The translations under genes were made by a program, and so were the position numbers. A stretch of DNA of 64,000 nucleotides. Origin: Thiohalocapsa marina. Lineage in GTDB: Bacteria > Pseudomonadota > Gammaproteobacteria > Chromatiales > Chromatiaceae. Where the stretch lies: the NCBI RefSeq assembly GCF_008632335.1, contig NZ_VWXX01000007.1:111731-175730 (forward strand). Reading direction: 5' to 3'. Positions 1 to 10,143 of the stretch are shown piece by piece. Positions within the stretch are counted from its first letter, which is position 1; each line of letters begins with the position of its first letter. The notes under the pieces were generated by a model. The model was not told the origin of the DNA, did not search any database, and saw only the letters and a list, made by a program, of their open reading frames with translations.

Positions 1-869
1 TCCAGCGGCGGCACGCGGCCCGGGATCACCGCCAGCGCCCCGTGGCGCTTGTCCGCGCTCGGCAGACTCTCCATCAGCTTGCGGCTGTAGGGGTGCGCCG
101 GGCCGGCAAAGAAGTCCGCGCTGGTGGCCTGTTCGACGATCTGGCCCGCGTACATCACCGCCAGTCGGTCGGCCGTCTCAGCGACCACGCCCAGATCGTG
201 GGTGATCAGCAGCACCGCCATGCCGGTCTGCTGCTGCAGCCCCTTGAGCAGTTGCAGCACCTGGGCCTGGATGGTCACGTCCAGGGCCGTGGTGGGCTCG
301 TCGGCGATGAGCAGTTGGGGATCCCCGGCCAAGGCCATGGCAATCATCACCCGCTGCTTCATGCCGCCGGAGAGCTGATGCGGATATTCGCCGGCGCGGC
401 GCGCCGGGTCCGGGATGCCCACGGCCCGCAGTAGCTCCACCACGCGGTCCTGTATCCATCGGCCGCTGCGTCCGCGTCCCCGGGGCGGCGTGCCATGCAG
501 CTGCACGGCCTCGGCGATCTGGGCGCCCACCGTCAGCACCGGGTTCAGCGAGGTCTGCGGCTCCTGGAAGATCATGCCCATGCGCCCGCCGCGCACGCCA
601 CGCATGTCGCGCTCCGAGAGGCCGAGCAGATCGGTGCCGTCGAGCCGCACAGCGCCGGCCGTGATGCGCCCGGACAACGGCAGCAGCCGCATCAGCGATA
701 GCGCCGTCATGGACTTGCCACAGCCGGACTCGCCGAGCAGGGCCAGGGTCTCGCCGCGGCGGATGTCGAAACCGACAGCGTCGCAGACCCGCACCGCCCC
801 GCCGCCAGAGGAACCGGCAGCGGCAAGTTCGGTGGTCAACTGCTCGACCTGCAGCAGCACCTCGGTCAT
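1..869 (-). CDS. Peptide ABC transporter ATP-binding protein (partial)
   Basis: ATPase subunit of a dipeptide/oligopeptide importer, cut by the window edge at its C-terminal side (289 codons visible). The Walker A motif GESGCGKS is at residues 46-53; the ABC signature LSGGMKQR, a Walker B ending in ADEP and a switch histidine in ITHDLG follow in the expected order. The start ATG at 869 overlaps the stop of the upstream permease gene (ATGA), so translation is coupled. It acts on the cytoplasmic face of the inner membrane with the two permeases encoded just upstream. Family members are either single ATPases (OppD/DppD type) or double ones (YejF type); the missing C-terminus prevents a choice. 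Confidence 0.9.
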   Translation of the reverse strand, partial: MTEVLLQVEQLTTELAAAGSSGGGAVRVCDAVGFDIRRGETLALLGESGCGKSMTALSLMRLLPLSGRITAGAVRLDGTDLLGLSERDMRGVRGGRMGMIFQEPQTSLNPVLTVGAQIAEAVQLHGTPPRGRGRSGRWIQDRVVELLRAVGIPDPARRAGEYPHQLSGGMKQRVMIAMALAGDPQLLIADEPTTALDVTIQAQVLQLLKGLQQQTGMAVLLITHDLGVVAETADRLAVMYAGQIVEQATSADFFAGPAHPYSRKLMESLPSADKRHGALAVIPGRVPPL

Positions 870-2383
870 CGCGCACTCCTCAGCCGCGGGTCGAAGGCAT
901 CGCGCACCACGTCGGCGAACAGGTTCGCCGCCAGCACCAGGGTGAACATGAAGACGAAAGCCGCCGCCAGCGACCACCAGACGATGGGATCGCGGGCCAG
1001 TTCCAGACGCGCGCTGTTGATCATGTTGCCCCAGCTGTTCATGGTGGGATCGACGCCGATGTTCACGTAGGACAGCACCGCCTCGGCCAGCACCAGGCCG
1101 CTGAAGTCCAGCACCACGGTGATCATGACGATGTGCAGCACGTTCGGCAGGATATGCCGGCCGATGATGGTGGAATTGCGCACGCCCAGCGCAGTGGCCG
1201 CCTGCACGTAATCGGCGGAGCGCAGCTTCAGCGACTCGCCGCGCAGCAGCCGGCAGAGCCCGGTCCAGCTGGTCACGCCGAGGATCAGGCACAGGAACAG
1301 CAGGCGCAGGTCCGCCCGCTGCACCAGGCTGTCGAACTGCTCCGCATTATTGGTCATGTAGACCTGCAGCATCAGGATGGCCGCGGCGATCAGCAGCACC
1401 CCCGGGATCGAGCTCAGGGTGGTGTAGAGATACTGGATGATGTCATCGGTGAGCCCGCGGAAGTAGCCGGCCATGATGCCCAGGATCACCGCCGCCGGCA
1501 GCATCACCAGCGTCGTCAGGGTGCCGATGACCAGCCCGGTGCGGATGCTCTTCAGGCTCTGATAGAAGACGTCCTCACCCACCTTGTCGGTGCCGAGGAT
1601 GTGATACGTCGCCGCCAGCTCCGCGGCGATGAAGCAGAGCACCAGCATCAGCCCCAGGGTGAGCAGGGCCACCCGCCAGGGGATGCCGTCGCCGGGCGCC
1701 CCCTCGCTGCCCATATCAGAAGGGTCATCAGAACGGCCGTCGCCCGCCGTGTGTGCGCTCAGCCGGCCGTGCCAGAGCGCCTCGCCCACGGCGCTGAAGG
1801 ACTCGCCGCGGCGCCAGGCCAGCAGACCGACCAGCAGCACCGCCAGGACCGTCCAGGCCATCAGTCCCTTGACCAGGCCGAGCAGGCCCCGCAGCATCAC
1901 ATCCCGGTTGCGCTGGGCGGGATCCGCCAGATGCGCCCCGCCATGCGCCAGCCGCGGATAGGCCCGCAGGACGCTGCCGTCCGGCTGCTCGATCGCCTCC
2001 TTCACGAACAGGTGGGTCGCAAAGGGCGCGGAGAAGGTCTTCTCCTGACGCTCGCGCAGGCCGGTGAGCCACAGATCCAGCACCGACAGCACCTGGGTCG
2101 AGTAGCGCGCGGTCGGCGCGGCCTCCTCACCCGTCCCACCGGCATCGGCTGCCGCCGCGATCACGGACGGGGGCTCGATACGCGGATGAAAATGCAGCGA
2201 GTCCAGCAGCCCGATGCCGACATAGAAGCAGATCACCACCAGGGCCGCGACCCCCACCGGCGAACGTACGACGCTGCGCCAGGGCGCCCGCAGATGTTCG
2301 TGCCGGGCCGCGTAGACGCCAAAGCCGACCGCCAAGGCAAACAGCAGAAAGATCAGCACATCCGTGGTCAGCAGCACCGGCAT
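866..2383 (-). CDS. Peptide ABC transporter permease, OppC/DppC/YejE type
   Basis: Inner-membrane permease of 505 residues. The C-terminal half is a standard binding-protein-dependent permease domain; its EAA loop reads AATALG followed by HILPN, the contact site for the ATPase. The N-terminal part is longer than in usual OppC proteins: two early hydrophobic segments are separated by a long, probably periplasmic stretch (about residues 65-180), then a polar cytoplasmic loop. Such extended N-termini occur in YejE-like permeases. The start overlaps the stop of the upstream permease gene by ATGA and the stop overlaps the ATPase start, so the genes form one coupled operon. Confidence 0.88.
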   Translation of the reverse strand: MPVLLTTDVLIFLLFALAVGFGVYAARHEHLRAPWRSVVRSPVGVAALVVICFYVGIGLLDSLHFHPRIEPPSVIAAAADAGGTGEEAAPTARYSTQVLSVLDLWLTGLRERQEKTFSAPFATHLFVKEAIEQPDGSVLRAYPRLAHGGAHLADPAQRNRDVMLRGLLGLVKGLMAWTVLAVLLVGLLAWRRGESFSAVGEALWHGRLSAHTAGDGRSDDPSDMGSEGAPGDGIPWRVALLTLGLMLVLCFIAAELAATYHILGTDKVGEDVFYQSLKSIRTGLVIGTLTTLVMLPAAVILGIMAGYFRGLTDDIIQYLYTTLSSIPGVLLIAAAILMLQVYMTNNAEQFDSLVQRADLRLLFLCLILGVTSWTGLCRLLRGESLKLRSADYVQAATALGVRNSTIIGRHILPNVLHIVMITVVLDFSGLVLAEAVLSYVNIGVDPTMNSWGNMINSARLELARDPIVWWSLAAAFVFMFTLVLAANLFADVVRDAFDPRLRSAR

Positions 2384-3360
2384 CAGGACAACCTCACCCG
2401 CGGATCCACCAGCGTGTAGGACAGGTCGGTCAGGATCAGGCCCAGGATGTAGAGCACCGAGCCCAGGAAGACCATGGCCCGAACGATGGCGAAGTCCTGC
2501 CGGTTGATGGCGTCGATGGTGTAGCTGCCGAGCCCTGGCACGCCGAAGAAGGACTCGGTTATCAGCGCCCCCATGAACAGCAGCGGCAGCACCGCGACCA
2601 CGCCGGTCAGGATCGGGATCAGCGCATTGCGCAGCACATGCCGGAACAGCACCACCCGCTCACGCAGCCCCTTGGCGTGGGCCGTGCGCACATAGTCGCG
2701 GTTGATCTCCTCCAGGAAAAAGGTCCGGTACAGCCGCGTGCCACTGCCGATGCCGCCGATGACGCCGACGATGACGGGCAGGATCAGGAACTTGGTCGCC
2801 TGCGGTCCGGTGTCGTAACCAGAGATGGGCACCAGATGGAACAGCTTGCCGATGAGGAACTGCCCGCCGATGATGTAGAACAGCCCGGAAATGGACATCA
2901 TGGCCACCAGCAGCACCACGCTGCCCCAGTCGATGTAGGTGGCGCGGAAGAAGATGATCATCAGGGCATAGCTGATGTTGATCGCCAGCCCCACCAGCAG
3001 CACGGGTAGCGCAATGGCCAGGCTCGGCCACATGCGCTGGGAGATGTCGTAGCCGATGTCGCGGCCGCTGTCGGACGAGCCGAAGTCGAAGGCGAACAGC
3101 TTCACCGACTTCTGGAAGAAGATGGTCTCGGTGAACGCCCCCAGCCCGGGCGCATCGGCATTGAACAGCAGCGGTTGGTCGTAGCCGTGCTCTGCCTTCC
3201 AGCTGTCCACGGCCGCCTGGGTCACGCGCTTGTCGCCGAGCTGCATGCGCGCCATGTCGTCCGGCGAGTTGAGCACGAAGAACAATACAAAGGTGATCAG
3301 GTTCACGCCGATCAGGATGGGCAGCGCATAGAACAGCCGACGGATCAGGTAGGCACTCAT
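2383..3360 (-). CDS. Peptide ABC transporter permease, OppB/DppB/YejB type
   Basis: Inner-membrane permease of 325 residues. It begins MSAYLIRRLFYALPIL, the typical N-terminal transmembrane helix of DppB/OppB proteins, and has about six hydrophobic segments. The EAA loop is seen as RTAHAKGL followed by RHVLRNALIP. The ATG at 3360 overlaps the TGA of the binding-protein gene (ATGA), which fixes this start over upstream in-frame alternatives. It pairs with the downstream OppC-type permease to form the membrane channel. Confidence 0.9.
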   Translation of the reverse strand: MSAYLIRRLFYALPILIGVNLITFVLFFVLNSPDDMARMQLGDKRVTQAAVDSWKAEHGYDQPLLFNADAPGLGAFTETIFFQKSVKLFAFDFGSSDSGRDIGYDISQRMWPSLAIALPVLLVGLAINISYALMIIFFRATYIDWGSVVLLVAMMSISGLFYIIGGQFLIGKLFHLVPISGYDTGPQATKFLILPVIVGVIGGIGSGTRLYRTFFLEEINRDYVRTAHAKGLRERVVLFRHVLRNALIPILTGVVAVLPLLFMGALITESFFGVPGLGSYTIDAINRQDFAIVRAMVFLGSVLYILGLILTDLSYTLVDPRVRLS

Positions 3361-5495
3361 CGCGCGCTGCTCCGCTCGCGCCGGCGGGCGATGAGCATCG
3401 CCGGCACCGCGCCCAGCACCAGCAGCAGCACGGCCGCGCCAATGGGCCAGAGCACCGGCGGATTCCAGGCCTCGCGCAGCCGCGCCCGGACCTCGGGCTG
3501 CAGCGCGCGGTACTTCAGGGTGTTGTTGGCCATCAGGTTCGGCTTGACGTTGTCCAGCCAGCGATGATGCAGGCTGAAGGACTTGGGATAGTAGCCGAAG
3601 GCCCAGGGCGCATCCTGGCGCAGGATGGTGGTCATGCGGTCGATGATCTGCTGCCGCGCGGGACCGTCCGGCAGGTTCTTCATCTGCTCGAACAGGCTGT
3701 CGAATTCCGTATTGCGGTAGTTGGCCGCATTCTCGCCGCCGTCGACCTTGGCGTTCGGGCCGTAGAGCAGAAAGAAGAAGTTCTCCGGGTCCGGGTAGTC
3801 CGCGTTCCAGCCCCACATGAACACCTGCCCCGTGCCCTTGCGCATCTTCTCCTGGAAGCGGTTGTAGTCGGTGGCCCGCACCACCAGCTCGATGCCGAGC
3901 TTGGCAAACTGCTTGCGCATCCAGTTCAGCCGAGCCTTGCCGTCAGGACCAGCATCCATGGCCTCGTAGTAGATGGTCAGCGGTCGACCGGTCTCGGGGT
4001 CACGACCATCGTGATAACCCGCCTCGGCCAGCAGGGCCCGGGCCTCGTCGACGCTTCGGCGCACCGGCCGACCGTGCTGCCAGCGGAAGACAGCCGGGTT
4101 GATGCCGGCCTCGCCCTCGCGATGACCAAAGATCCCCGGTGGCACCGGTCCCTGGGCCTCGACGCCCCGGCCGTTGGCGAAGATGGAGATGTACTCGCCG
4201 AAGTCCACGGCAATGCTGATGGCCTGGCGCAGCAGGCGCGCCCGCTCGGAGTCGCCCCCCAGCAGCGGGTCGCGCATGTTGAAGCCCATGTACATGATGG
4301 ACGTATCCACCGCCGTCACCAGTTCGATGCCCTTCTCGCGCATGGCCTCGGTGAGCCCGGCCTGGCCGGCGGCATCGAACTGCACCGCCTGATCGAAGGC
4401 GTCGGAGCTGATGCCGGAGCTGTCGTAGTACCCTTGCAGGAACTTGTTCCAGTAGGGAATGCCCTCCTTCTCCAGGCTGTAGACCGCGCGATCGATCATC
4501 GGCAGTTCCTTGCCCGCATCGTCGAGCAGGCCCGCCTCGGCATCGCCGGGCATGCCCTCGCTGGGGTAGCGCTCGCCATGGAAGTCGGGATTGCGGCTCA
4601 GCACCATGCGCCGGTTGGGGTTGTTCTCGGTGAGCATGAAGGGCCCTGTGCCCACCGGATACCAGTCCAGCGTCAGGTTGCTCTGCTTCATGCCGGGCTG
4701 CTGATACAGCGCCTCCGCCTCCCAGGGCATGGGCGCGAAGAAGGGCATCGCCAGCCAGTAGATGAACTGCGGATAGCGACCCTGTATGCGCACCCGGAAG
4801 CTGTAGCGGTCCACCACCTCGGCGCCGTCGAAGGGCACCTTGCGCAGATCGAAGAAGGGCCGCTCGCCGTCCTGTGCCGGCGGCGCCAGCTCGCCGAGGC
4901 GACGCGACAGGTCGGCAAAGCCCAGGATGTGCTCCGCCATCAGGCCGGCGATGGGCGAATGCAGCCAGGGCGCCGCCAGGCGCTTGATCTGATAGACATA
5001 GTCTTCGGCGGTCAGCTCGCGACTGCCGGTCTCGGGCAGGTCCGCCAGGGTATTCAGCCGCCCTGCCTGCTCCGGGGTCAACGCGTGATAGCGGTAGCCG
5101 CCCGCGTCATCGCGGGCAAAGGCGGGGTGGGGCTGATAACGGATACCCGGACGGATGCGCACCAGGTACTCGCTGATCGCCACGTCGGCGGCGGCGTCCG
5201 CCGGCAGCGGGTTGCCCGCCGCATCCAGCAAGCGCGGCTCGGGCACCGATTCCGCCGTGAGCGGCACCAGCGCATAGGGCCGCTTGAGGTAGTGATACTG
5301 CAGCGGCGGCTCGTAGATCTGGGCGATGAAGGCGTATTCGTTCGAACTGTAGGAACGCACCGGGTCCAGGTGCTTTGGCCGTTCGCCGAAGGAACCATAC
5401 AGCACCGTCTCCCCTGCCCGTTCCGGCGGATAGGGGTTGTTCCAGGGCGGCTCGCCACAGCCGGTCAGCAACAGCGCGACACACCAAACCGCCAC
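3357..5495 (-). CDS. Periplasmic oligopeptide-binding lipoprotein (SBP family 5)
   Basis: Substrate-binding protein of about 710 residues, longer than typical DppA/OppA (about 530-540) but similar in layout, with the family-5 core (for example LDPVRSYSSNEYAFIAQIYE near the N-terminus and MWGWNADYPDPENF near the C-terminus). A lipobox LLTGC follows a hydrophobic stretch, so the mature protein is probably lipid-anchored. The C-terminal tail contains another hydrophobic segment followed by RRRERSS, which is unusual. The start is uncertain: a GTG at 5495 is the nearest usable codon, but it leaves almost no charged n-region. The frame stays open upstream through a palindromic element, which may have displaced the native start and promoter. 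Confidence 0.8.
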   Translation of the reverse strand: MAVWCVALLLTGCGEPPWNNPYPPERAGETVLYGSFGERPKHLDPVRSYSSNEYAFIAQIYEPPLQYHYLKRPYALVPLTAESVPEPRLLDAAGNPLPADAAADVAISEYLVRIRPGIRYQPHPAFARDDAGGYRYHALTPEQAGRLNTLADLPETGSRELTAEDYVYQIKRLAAPWLHSPIAGLMAEHILGFADLSRRLGELAPPAQDGERPFFDLRKVPFDGAEVVDRYSFRVRIQGRYPQFIYWLAMPFFAPMPWEAEALYQQPGMKQSNLTLDWYPVGTGPFMLTENNPNRRMVLSRNPDFHGERYPSEGMPGDAEAGLLDDAGKELPMIDRAVYSLEKEGIPYWNKFLQGYYDSSGISSDAFDQAVQFDAAGQAGLTEAMREKGIELVTAVDTSIMYMGFNMRDPLLGGDSERARLLRQAISIAVDFGEYISIFANGRGVEAQGPVPPGIFGHREGEAGINPAVFRWQHGRPVRRSVDEARALLAEAGYHDGRDPETGRPLTIYYEAMDAGPDGKARLNWMRKQFAKLGIELVVRATDYNRFQEKMRKGTGQVFMWGWNADYPDPENFFFLLYGPNAKVDGGENAANYRNTEFDSLFEQMKNLPDGPARQQIIDRMTTILRQDAPWAFGYYPKSFSLHHRWLDNVKPNLMANNTLKYRALQPEVRARLREAWNPPVLWPIGAAVLLLVLGAVPAMLIARRRERSSAR

Positions 5496-5517
5496 CCAAG
5501 CGACAAAATCCCGTTGA

Positions 5518-5604
5518 ACCGCAGAGGCGCTGAGGGCACTGAGAAAACACCGGGCATGCTGTGCCTTCCCGGCGTTTCTCGCATGTCCGCCGCGCCTCTG
5601 CGGT
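5518..5604. repeat. 87-bp palindromic repeat element (MITE-like)
   Basis: A perfect 13-bp inverted repeat, ACCGCAGAGGCGC at 5518-5530 and its complement at 5592-5604, bounds an element whose inside is also imperfectly self-complementary (GAGAAA with CCGGG on the left, CCCGG with TTTCTC on the right). It directly abuts the 5' end of the binding-protein gene. Repeats of the type CCGCAGAGGCGC are common as dispersed palindromes in bacterial genomes; no transposase is encoded. Confidence 0.7.
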
Positions 5605-5772
5605 AAACAGGCCGCGGAGACCGACGCAAAGGGAGAACAAGCGGCCCCCTGACGGCAGACTTTCGCCGATGGCGCGGTTTCGGTAAGGTTATGCGCTGCA
5701 AGCATGGCGGCATCATCGCATCCCGCATTGCCCTTGTCAGCCTTACCCCACCACAGAGTGAGAAACCATCGC

Positions 5773-6549
5773 ATGGGATTCCTGACCAACAAACGCTTCC
5801 TGATCACCGGTGTCGCCAGCAACCGCTCCATCGCCTGGGGCGTCGCGCAGGCCATGCAGCGCGAGGGCGCCGAACTGGCGTTCACCTACCAGGGCGAAAA
5901 GCTGCAGGAGCGCGTCAAGGATCTGGCCGCCAAATGCGGCTCCGGCATCGTGCTGCCGCTGGATGTCACCAGTGACCAGGAGATCGACGCCTGCTTTGGC
6001 GCCCTGGGCGAGCAGTGGGACGGACTGGACGGCATCATCCACTCCATCGCCTTCGCGCCCAAGGAGGAACTGGAAGGGAACTATGTGGACGTGCTGACAC
6101 GACAGGGCTTCAACACCGCCCACGAGATCAGCTCCTACAGCTTTGGCGCCCTGGCCAAGGCCGGGCGCTCGCTGATGGCCGGGCGCAATGGTTCCCTGGT
6201 GGCCATGAGCTACCTCGGTGCCGTGCGCGCGGTGCCCAATTACAACGTCATGGGCGTGGCCAAGGCCAGCCTGGAGGCCAACGTGCGTTACCTGGCCGCG
6301 TCCCTCGGCCCGGAAGGCACCCGCGTCAACGCCATCTCCGCCGGCCCCATCCGCACCCTGGCCGCCGCCGGCATCTCGGACTTCCGCTCCATGCTCAAGC
6401 AGGTGGAAGAGAAGACACCGCTGCGCCGCAACGTCACCATCGACGAGGTGGGCAACGCCACCGCCTTCCTCTGCTCCGACCTGGCATCGGGCATCACCGG
6501 CGACGTGCTCTACGTCGACACCGGCTACCATATCCTCGGCCTGGGCTGA
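5773..6549 (+). CDS. fabI: Enoyl-[acyl-carrier-protein] reductase (NADH)
   Basis: FabI catalyses the last step of each fatty-acid elongation cycle, reducing trans-2-enoyl-ACP with NADH in the cytoplasm. The product is 258 residues, close to the family's usual 260. The cofactor motif G13[10 protein letters not shown]23 is typical of FabI. The catalytic residues fit: Tyr147, then Tyr157 and Lys164 in YNVMGVAK (the FabI pattern Tyr-x6-Lys). The ATG at 5773 is chosen because [13 protein letters not shown] matches the family N-terminus; an upstream in-frame ATG adds an unlikely extension. It is also the target of triclosan-type inhibitors in other species. Confidence 0.96.
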   Translation: MGFLTNKRFLITGVASNRSIAWGVAQAMQREGAELAFTYQGEKLQERVKDLAAKCGSGIVLPLDVTSDQEIDACFGALGEQWDGLDGIIHSIAFAPKEELEGNYVDVLTRQGFNTAHEISSYSFGALAKAGRSLMAGRNGSLVAMSYLGAVRAVPNYNVMGVAKASLEANVRYLAASLGPEGTRVNAISAGPIRTLAAAGISDFRSMLKQVEEKTPLRRNVTIDEVGNATAFLCSDLASGITGDVLYVDTGYHILGLG

Positions 6550-6555
6550 GCCGTC

Positions 6556-6939
6556 ATGTCCGGCATGAAAGGGTCCGCGCTCGAGCGCACGCCCCGCCGG
6601 AGCGCTCGGGTCACGCGCACCATCGGCGCCCTGGGTGCCGGCGCTCTGCTGAGCGGCGCGTTACTCAGCGGCTGCGGCGGGGGGCTGGTGGCGCCGGAAG
6701 GCCCGGCCAGCAATGCCTTCCTGGACCAAGTGCAGGCCCGATGCGGCAACCACAGCATCGGCAGCCAGACGATCGGCTTTCTGCTGGGCACGGCGAGCGA
6801 CGACACCTATTTTGTCGACGTGACCAGCAAGCTCGGGGCCGGCCGGATCGACGCCACCACCTTCTCCAGCGACATCGACAGCTTCTATCCGGCGGGCAAC
6901 AACCAGGCGGCCATCGACTGCATCGTCGGGCTGCTGTAG
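6556..6939 (+). CDS. Small predicted lipoprotein
   Basis: 127 residues. A basic n-region (RTPRRSARVTR), a hydrophobic run GALGAGALLSGALL and a lipobox LLSGC suggest a lipoprotein. The mature part contains two more cysteines that could form a disulfide (ARCGNHS and AIDCIVGLL). It starts 7 bp after fabI on the same strand, so the two are probably co-transcribed. I do not recognise the family and see no catalytic motif. Confidence 0.65.
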   Translation: MSGMKGSALERTPRRSARVTRTIGALGAGALLSGALLSGCGGGLVAPEGPASNAFLDQVQARCGNHSIGSQTIGFLLGTASDDTYFVDVTSKLGAGRIDATTFSSDIDSFYPAGNNQAAIDCIVGLL

Positions 6940-6974
6940 CAACCGGCGACGAAACCTCGGTTAGCGTGGGCTGA

Positions 6975-7038
6975 GGAAACGCTGATTCATTCAGCGTTTC
7001 CCGCGCGGGGCAGGAGGCCAAAAAATCAGCGTCTCGCT
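6975..7038. terminator. Inverted repeats between convergent genes
   Basis: An 11-bp perfect inverted repeat (GGAAACGCTGA at 6975-6985, complement at 6991-7001) lies between the convergent lipoprotein and hydrolase genes. A second short hairpin AGCG/CGCT at 7028-7038 overlaps the stop of the minus-strand gene and is followed on that strand by GATTTTTT, which fits a weak intrinsic terminator for the minus-strand operon. Confidence 0.5.
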
Positions 7039-7798
7039 AGACCTCGAGCCAGCCGGTGGCGCGATCCTGCTCCGCCACCAAAAACGCGGCGTCGATGCCT
7101 GAATCGACGCCGCGCACCGCCTCCAGCGCCAGTTCCGCCCGGTTGTTGCGGGCGCTGATATGCGACAGCAGCACACGCCGCAGTCCGCGGTGGTTGACTG
7201 CGTCCAGCACTTCCGCCGCCTGCTGATTGCTGAGATGCCCGAACGGGCCGGCGATGCGCCGCTGCACGCTGGGCGGATAGGGTCCGTCACGCAGCAGGTG
7301 CGGATCGTGATTGGTCTCCAGGATCAGGCTGTCGCACTCGCGCAGGTGCTCGCGGATGCGCGCCGTCAGGCAGCCGGTGTCGGTGAGGATGCCGAGCCGG
7401 CGGCCATCGCCCTCCACCGTGAACTGACAGGGCTCGCGGGCATCGTGCGGGACCGGTATCGGCCGGAAGCGCAGATCTCCGATGCCGAAGCCGCGACCAT
7501 GGCCGTTGAACAGGCGCAGCCCGGGCACCTCCGGGGCGCCGGCCCCCTTCCAGGTCCCCGGTGAGGTCCAGACCTCGATGCCATGCCTGGTAGCCAGCCG
7601 CGCGACCCCGGTGACGTGGTCGCTGTGCTCGTGGGTGACGACGATGGCGCCGATGCTGGCTGCTGCCACCTCGATGTCCGCCAGCCGACGCTCGATCTCG
7701 CGCAGCGCGAAGCCGCAATCCACCAGGACGCGGCTGCCGCGCGACTCGATCAGCGTGGCATTGCCGCGGCTGCCGCTGCCGAGGACAGCGAAGCGCAT
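7037..7798 (-). CDS. MBL-fold metallohydrolase (YycJ/WalJ-like)
   Basis: Metallo-beta-lactamase fold hydrolase of 253 residues. The metal motif THEHSDH gives His56, His58, Asp60 and His61; a later DTGC and an ETNHD supply further ligands. The N-terminus MRFAVLGSGSRGN is typical of the YycJ/WalJ-like branch, whose members are predicted or shown exonucleases/phosphodiesterases in other bacteria; the substrate here is not known. The gene starts directly after the bamC stop (one base apart), so both are probably in one operon with dapA upstream. Confidence 0.88.
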   Translation of the reverse strand: MRFAVLGSGSRGNATLIESRGSRVLVDCGFALREIERRLADIEVAAASIGAIVVTHEHSDHVTGVARLATRHGIEVWTSPGTWKGAGAPEVPGLRLFNGHGRGFGIGDLRFRPIPVPHDAREPCQFTVEGDGRRLGILTDTGCLTARIREHLRECDSLILETNHDPHLLRDGPYPPSVQRRIAGPFGHLSNQQAAEVLDAVNHRGLRRVLLSHISARNNRAELALEAVRGVDSGIDAAFLVAEQDRATGWLEV

Positions 7799-8965
7799 TC
7801 AGCGCAGTTGTTCATGCAGCAGGCTCAAGATCTGCTCCGCCGTGGGCGAGGTATCGCGCTGGCCAGCGGCATCGAGCACCGTCACCCGCGTCTCGTCGGC
7901 ACCGCCCACCAGCTTCACCCGGTATTGCTCGGGTCCCTTCTTCGACGAGCCGTCGGACCAGAAGGCCATGCGGGAGAGCATGCCCGTTTTTTTCTTGCCG
8001 TCGCGGGTCGGATCATCATAGCGGACATAGAACACACCCTCGCTGCGATTGCGGTCTTCCACCGCAAAGCCGGTGCGATCCAGTGCCAGCCCGGTCCGGC
8101 GCCAGGCCTGGCGGAATTCCGTCGGGATCACCAGCTCACTACCGCCGCCGGACTGCACCAGCCGTGCGCCGACGGTGCGGCTGGTGGTCGCGGCGCTGCC
8201 GCCGCTGGCGGCCAGCATCCGTGAGGCCTCGCCGTCGGAGACCCCCAGATAGAGCATCAGGCGCCGCAGCATGGCGGCCTCCACCTCCGGATCCGACGGG
8301 GCCGGCTCCCATACCGTGGTCGACCCCTCGCCGACGGTGTTGCGCACCAGGCGCTCTTCCATGGCGCGATGCGACAGGTAGATCTCGGTGGTGTTGCGCG
8401 CCGAGCCAGCGTCGATGCGCACGCGGAACTGGTCCCGCGTGCTGGTGGCGTAGAGCCCGTCGACAATCTTGCGCAGCTGCCGGGTAACGAAGTCCTTGCG
8501 GATCTCGGCGCGATTCTCCAGCCAGTCGGTCTTCATGACGCCGACCGCCGGATCCTGCTCCAGCAGCAGGATGCCCTGCTCGCGCCAGAAGCCCACGACC
8601 TTGGGCCAGACCGTCTGCGGCGAGGCCTCCACCTTCAGCCAGCGGCGGTCGCCGGAACGCTCCAGCGAGACGCCGGACACCTCCGGCAACACCTCGCCGC
8701 TGCTGGCCACCTGCCGCCGCGCGGCGCGTCCGCCGGCGTAGTCGGAGTAGGTGGTGGTGCCACTGGCGGACGGGATGTCCAGCACGTCGTCGAAGGTGGC
8801 GCCCGCCAGATCCGGCGGCAGTTCCAGGTTCTCGGAGGCCTCACGCTGTTTCTTGTACTCCAGCGTCTGGTCCGGCAGGATCTTTTCCACGGTCTTGGAG
8901 GCGCCGCAGCCCACCAGCAGCGGCAACACGAGCAGCGGTATGAATCGGTGCATGGCTTGCATCAT
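7799..8965 (-). CDS. bamC: Outer membrane protein assembly factor BamC
   Basis: Lipoprotein of the Bam complex that inserts beta-barrel proteins into the outer membrane. 388 residues with a lipobox LLVGC, then the conserved unstructured segment with LPPDLAGATFDDVLDIP, which contacts BamD in other species, followed by two helix-grip domains. Its place downstream of dapA is the usual gammaproteobacterial order (dapA-bamC). Two more in-frame ATGs lie within 12 bp of the chosen start; an AAGGGG ribosome-binding site about 10 bases upstream favours the first. Confidence 0.9.
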   Translation of the reverse strand: MMQAMHRFIPLLVLPLLVGCGASKTVEKILPDQTLEYKKQREASENLELPPDLAGATFDDVLDIPSASGTTTYSDYAGGRAARRQVASSGEVLPEVSGVSLERSGDRRWLKVEASPQTVWPKVVGFWREQGILLLEQDPAVGVMKTDWLENRAEIRKDFVTRQLRKIVDGLYATSTRDQFRVRIDAGSARNTTEIYLSHRAMEERLVRNTVGEGSTTVWEPAPSDPEVEAAMLRRLMLYLGVSDGEASRMLAASGGSAATTSRTVGARLVQSGGGSELVIPTEFRQAWRRTGLALDRTGFAVEDRNRSEGVFYVRYDDPTRDGKKKTGMLSRMAFWSDGSSKKGPEQYRVKLVGGADETRVTVLDAAGQRDTSPTAEQILSLLHEQLR

Positions 8966-9081
8966 CCAGGGATGGCCCCTTGGGCGAGTTCTGCCGCTGC
9001 CTTGGCAGCGGGGATATAAGGCATCGCGCGTGGGCTCCAGCCCTGCCGGCGGGTGTCGACGCGCTCAGGTTTGTGTTGCTG

Positions 9082-9963
9082 TCAGATGGCCCCGGCACGC
9101 ACCATGGCCGCACGGACCTCGTCCTGAAGGGATTCCGACAGCCAGGTCAGCGGCAGGCGGATGCCCCGTTGCGCCAGGCCCATCTCCGTCATGGCCCATT
9201 TCACCGGGATTGGGTTGGACTCGACGAACAGCTTGTGGTGCAGGCCGTCCAGGCGCTCGTTCAGCGCCAGGGCCGCATCACGCTGGCCCGCCAGGGCGGC
9301 GCGACACATCTCCGCCATCAACCGGGGGGCGACGTTGGCCGTGACAGAGATGACGCCATCGCCACCCCGCAACATGAACTCGCAGCCGGTGGCGTCGTCG
9401 CCGCTGTAAAGCCCGAAGTCGGGTCCGCAGAGGGCGCGCAGTGTGTCCAGGCGCGCCAGGTCGCCGGTCGCATCCTTGACGCCGACGATGTTGTCGACCT
9501 GCGCCAGCTCCGCCGTGGTCTCGGGCAACAGGTCGCAGGCGGTGCGCCCAGGCACGTTATACAGGATCTGCGGGATATCCACCCCAGCGGCGACGGCCCG
9601 GTAGTGGGCAATCAGCCCCTGCTGAGTGGGCTTGTTGTAATACGGCGTCACCAGCAACGCCGCATCGGCGCCGGCATCCCGCGCACAGCGGGTCAGACGG
9701 ATGGCCTCCGCGGTGGAGTTGGCGCCGGTGCCGGCGATGATCGCCACGCGTCCGGCGGCGAGTTCCACCGAGCGGGCAATGACGGCGCAGTGCTCGGCCT
9801 CGCCCAGGGTGGCGGACTCGCCGGTGGTGCCAACCGCGACGATGGCGTCGGTGCCCGCCTCCACGTGGAAATCGATCAGTCGCGCCAGCGCCTGGTCATC
9901 GACCTCGCCCTGCGCATCCATCGGCGTGATCAGCGCCACCATGCTGCCCTTGAACATGTCCAT
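9082..9963 (-). CDS. dapA: 4-hydroxy-tetrahydrodipicolinate synthase
   Basis: DapA condenses pyruvate with aspartate semialdehyde in lysine and meso-diaminopimelate synthesis. 293 residues, the usual length. The N-terminus [12 protein letters not shown], the motif GTTGESATL, the Schiff-base lysine context GVKDATGD and the tyrosine context [13 protein letters not shown] are all present. The start at 9963 (MDMFKGS) or 9957 (MFKGS) fits the family; GGGAG precedes the first. The longer open frame upstream crosses the intergenic region toward gcvR and is not needed. Upstream of bamC in the same operon. Confidence 0.96.
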   Translation of the reverse strand: MDMFKGSMVALITPMDAQGEVDDQALARLIDFHVEAGTDAIVAVGTTGESATLGEAEHCAVIARSVELAAGRVAIIAGTGANSTAEAIRLTRCARDAGADAALLVTPYYNKPTQQGLIAHYRAVAAGVDIPQILYNVPGRTACDLLPETTAELAQVDNIVGVKDATGDLARLDTLRALCGPDFGLYSGDDATGCEFMLRGGDGVISVTANVAPRLMAEMCRAALAGQRDAALALNERLDGLHHKLFVESNPIPVKWAMTEMGLAQRGIRLPLTWLSESLQDEVRAAMVRAGAI

Positions 9964-10116
9964 GCCCGCTCCCGCTGCGCCCAAATCTGACGATGGTAGC
10001 CCGCAGACTCCGGCCCTGACAAGGGCGGCATCCACCCCGCCGCTTCGCGGTCGAACCGACAGTTCCGATAGCAACTTCAGCGGCAGCCCCGCCGGCGACT
10101 CGGGGACAAGGCCGCA

Positions 10117-10143
10117 TTGGCCCGACACAGCACATGCTATACA
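10117..10143 (+). promoter_or_regulatory. Candidate promoter for gcvR (extended -10)
   Basis: TGCTATACA at 10135-10143 resembles an extended -10 box (TG, one base, then TATACA). A weak -35-like TTGGCC lies at 10117-10122, with a short 15-bp spacer. It sits in the divergent gap between dapA and gcvR and points toward gcvR. No start-site data. Confidence 0.35.

Noticed and set aside
3564..5606. 680-codon open frame on the plus strand
   Set aside because: It lies antisense to the peptide-binding protein gene; long antisense frames are common with high GC3, and the composition (His, Gln, Arg, Gly rich) is that of a shadow frame. The same applies to 1133-2419 (+), 11725-12642 (-) and 22197-24461 (-).
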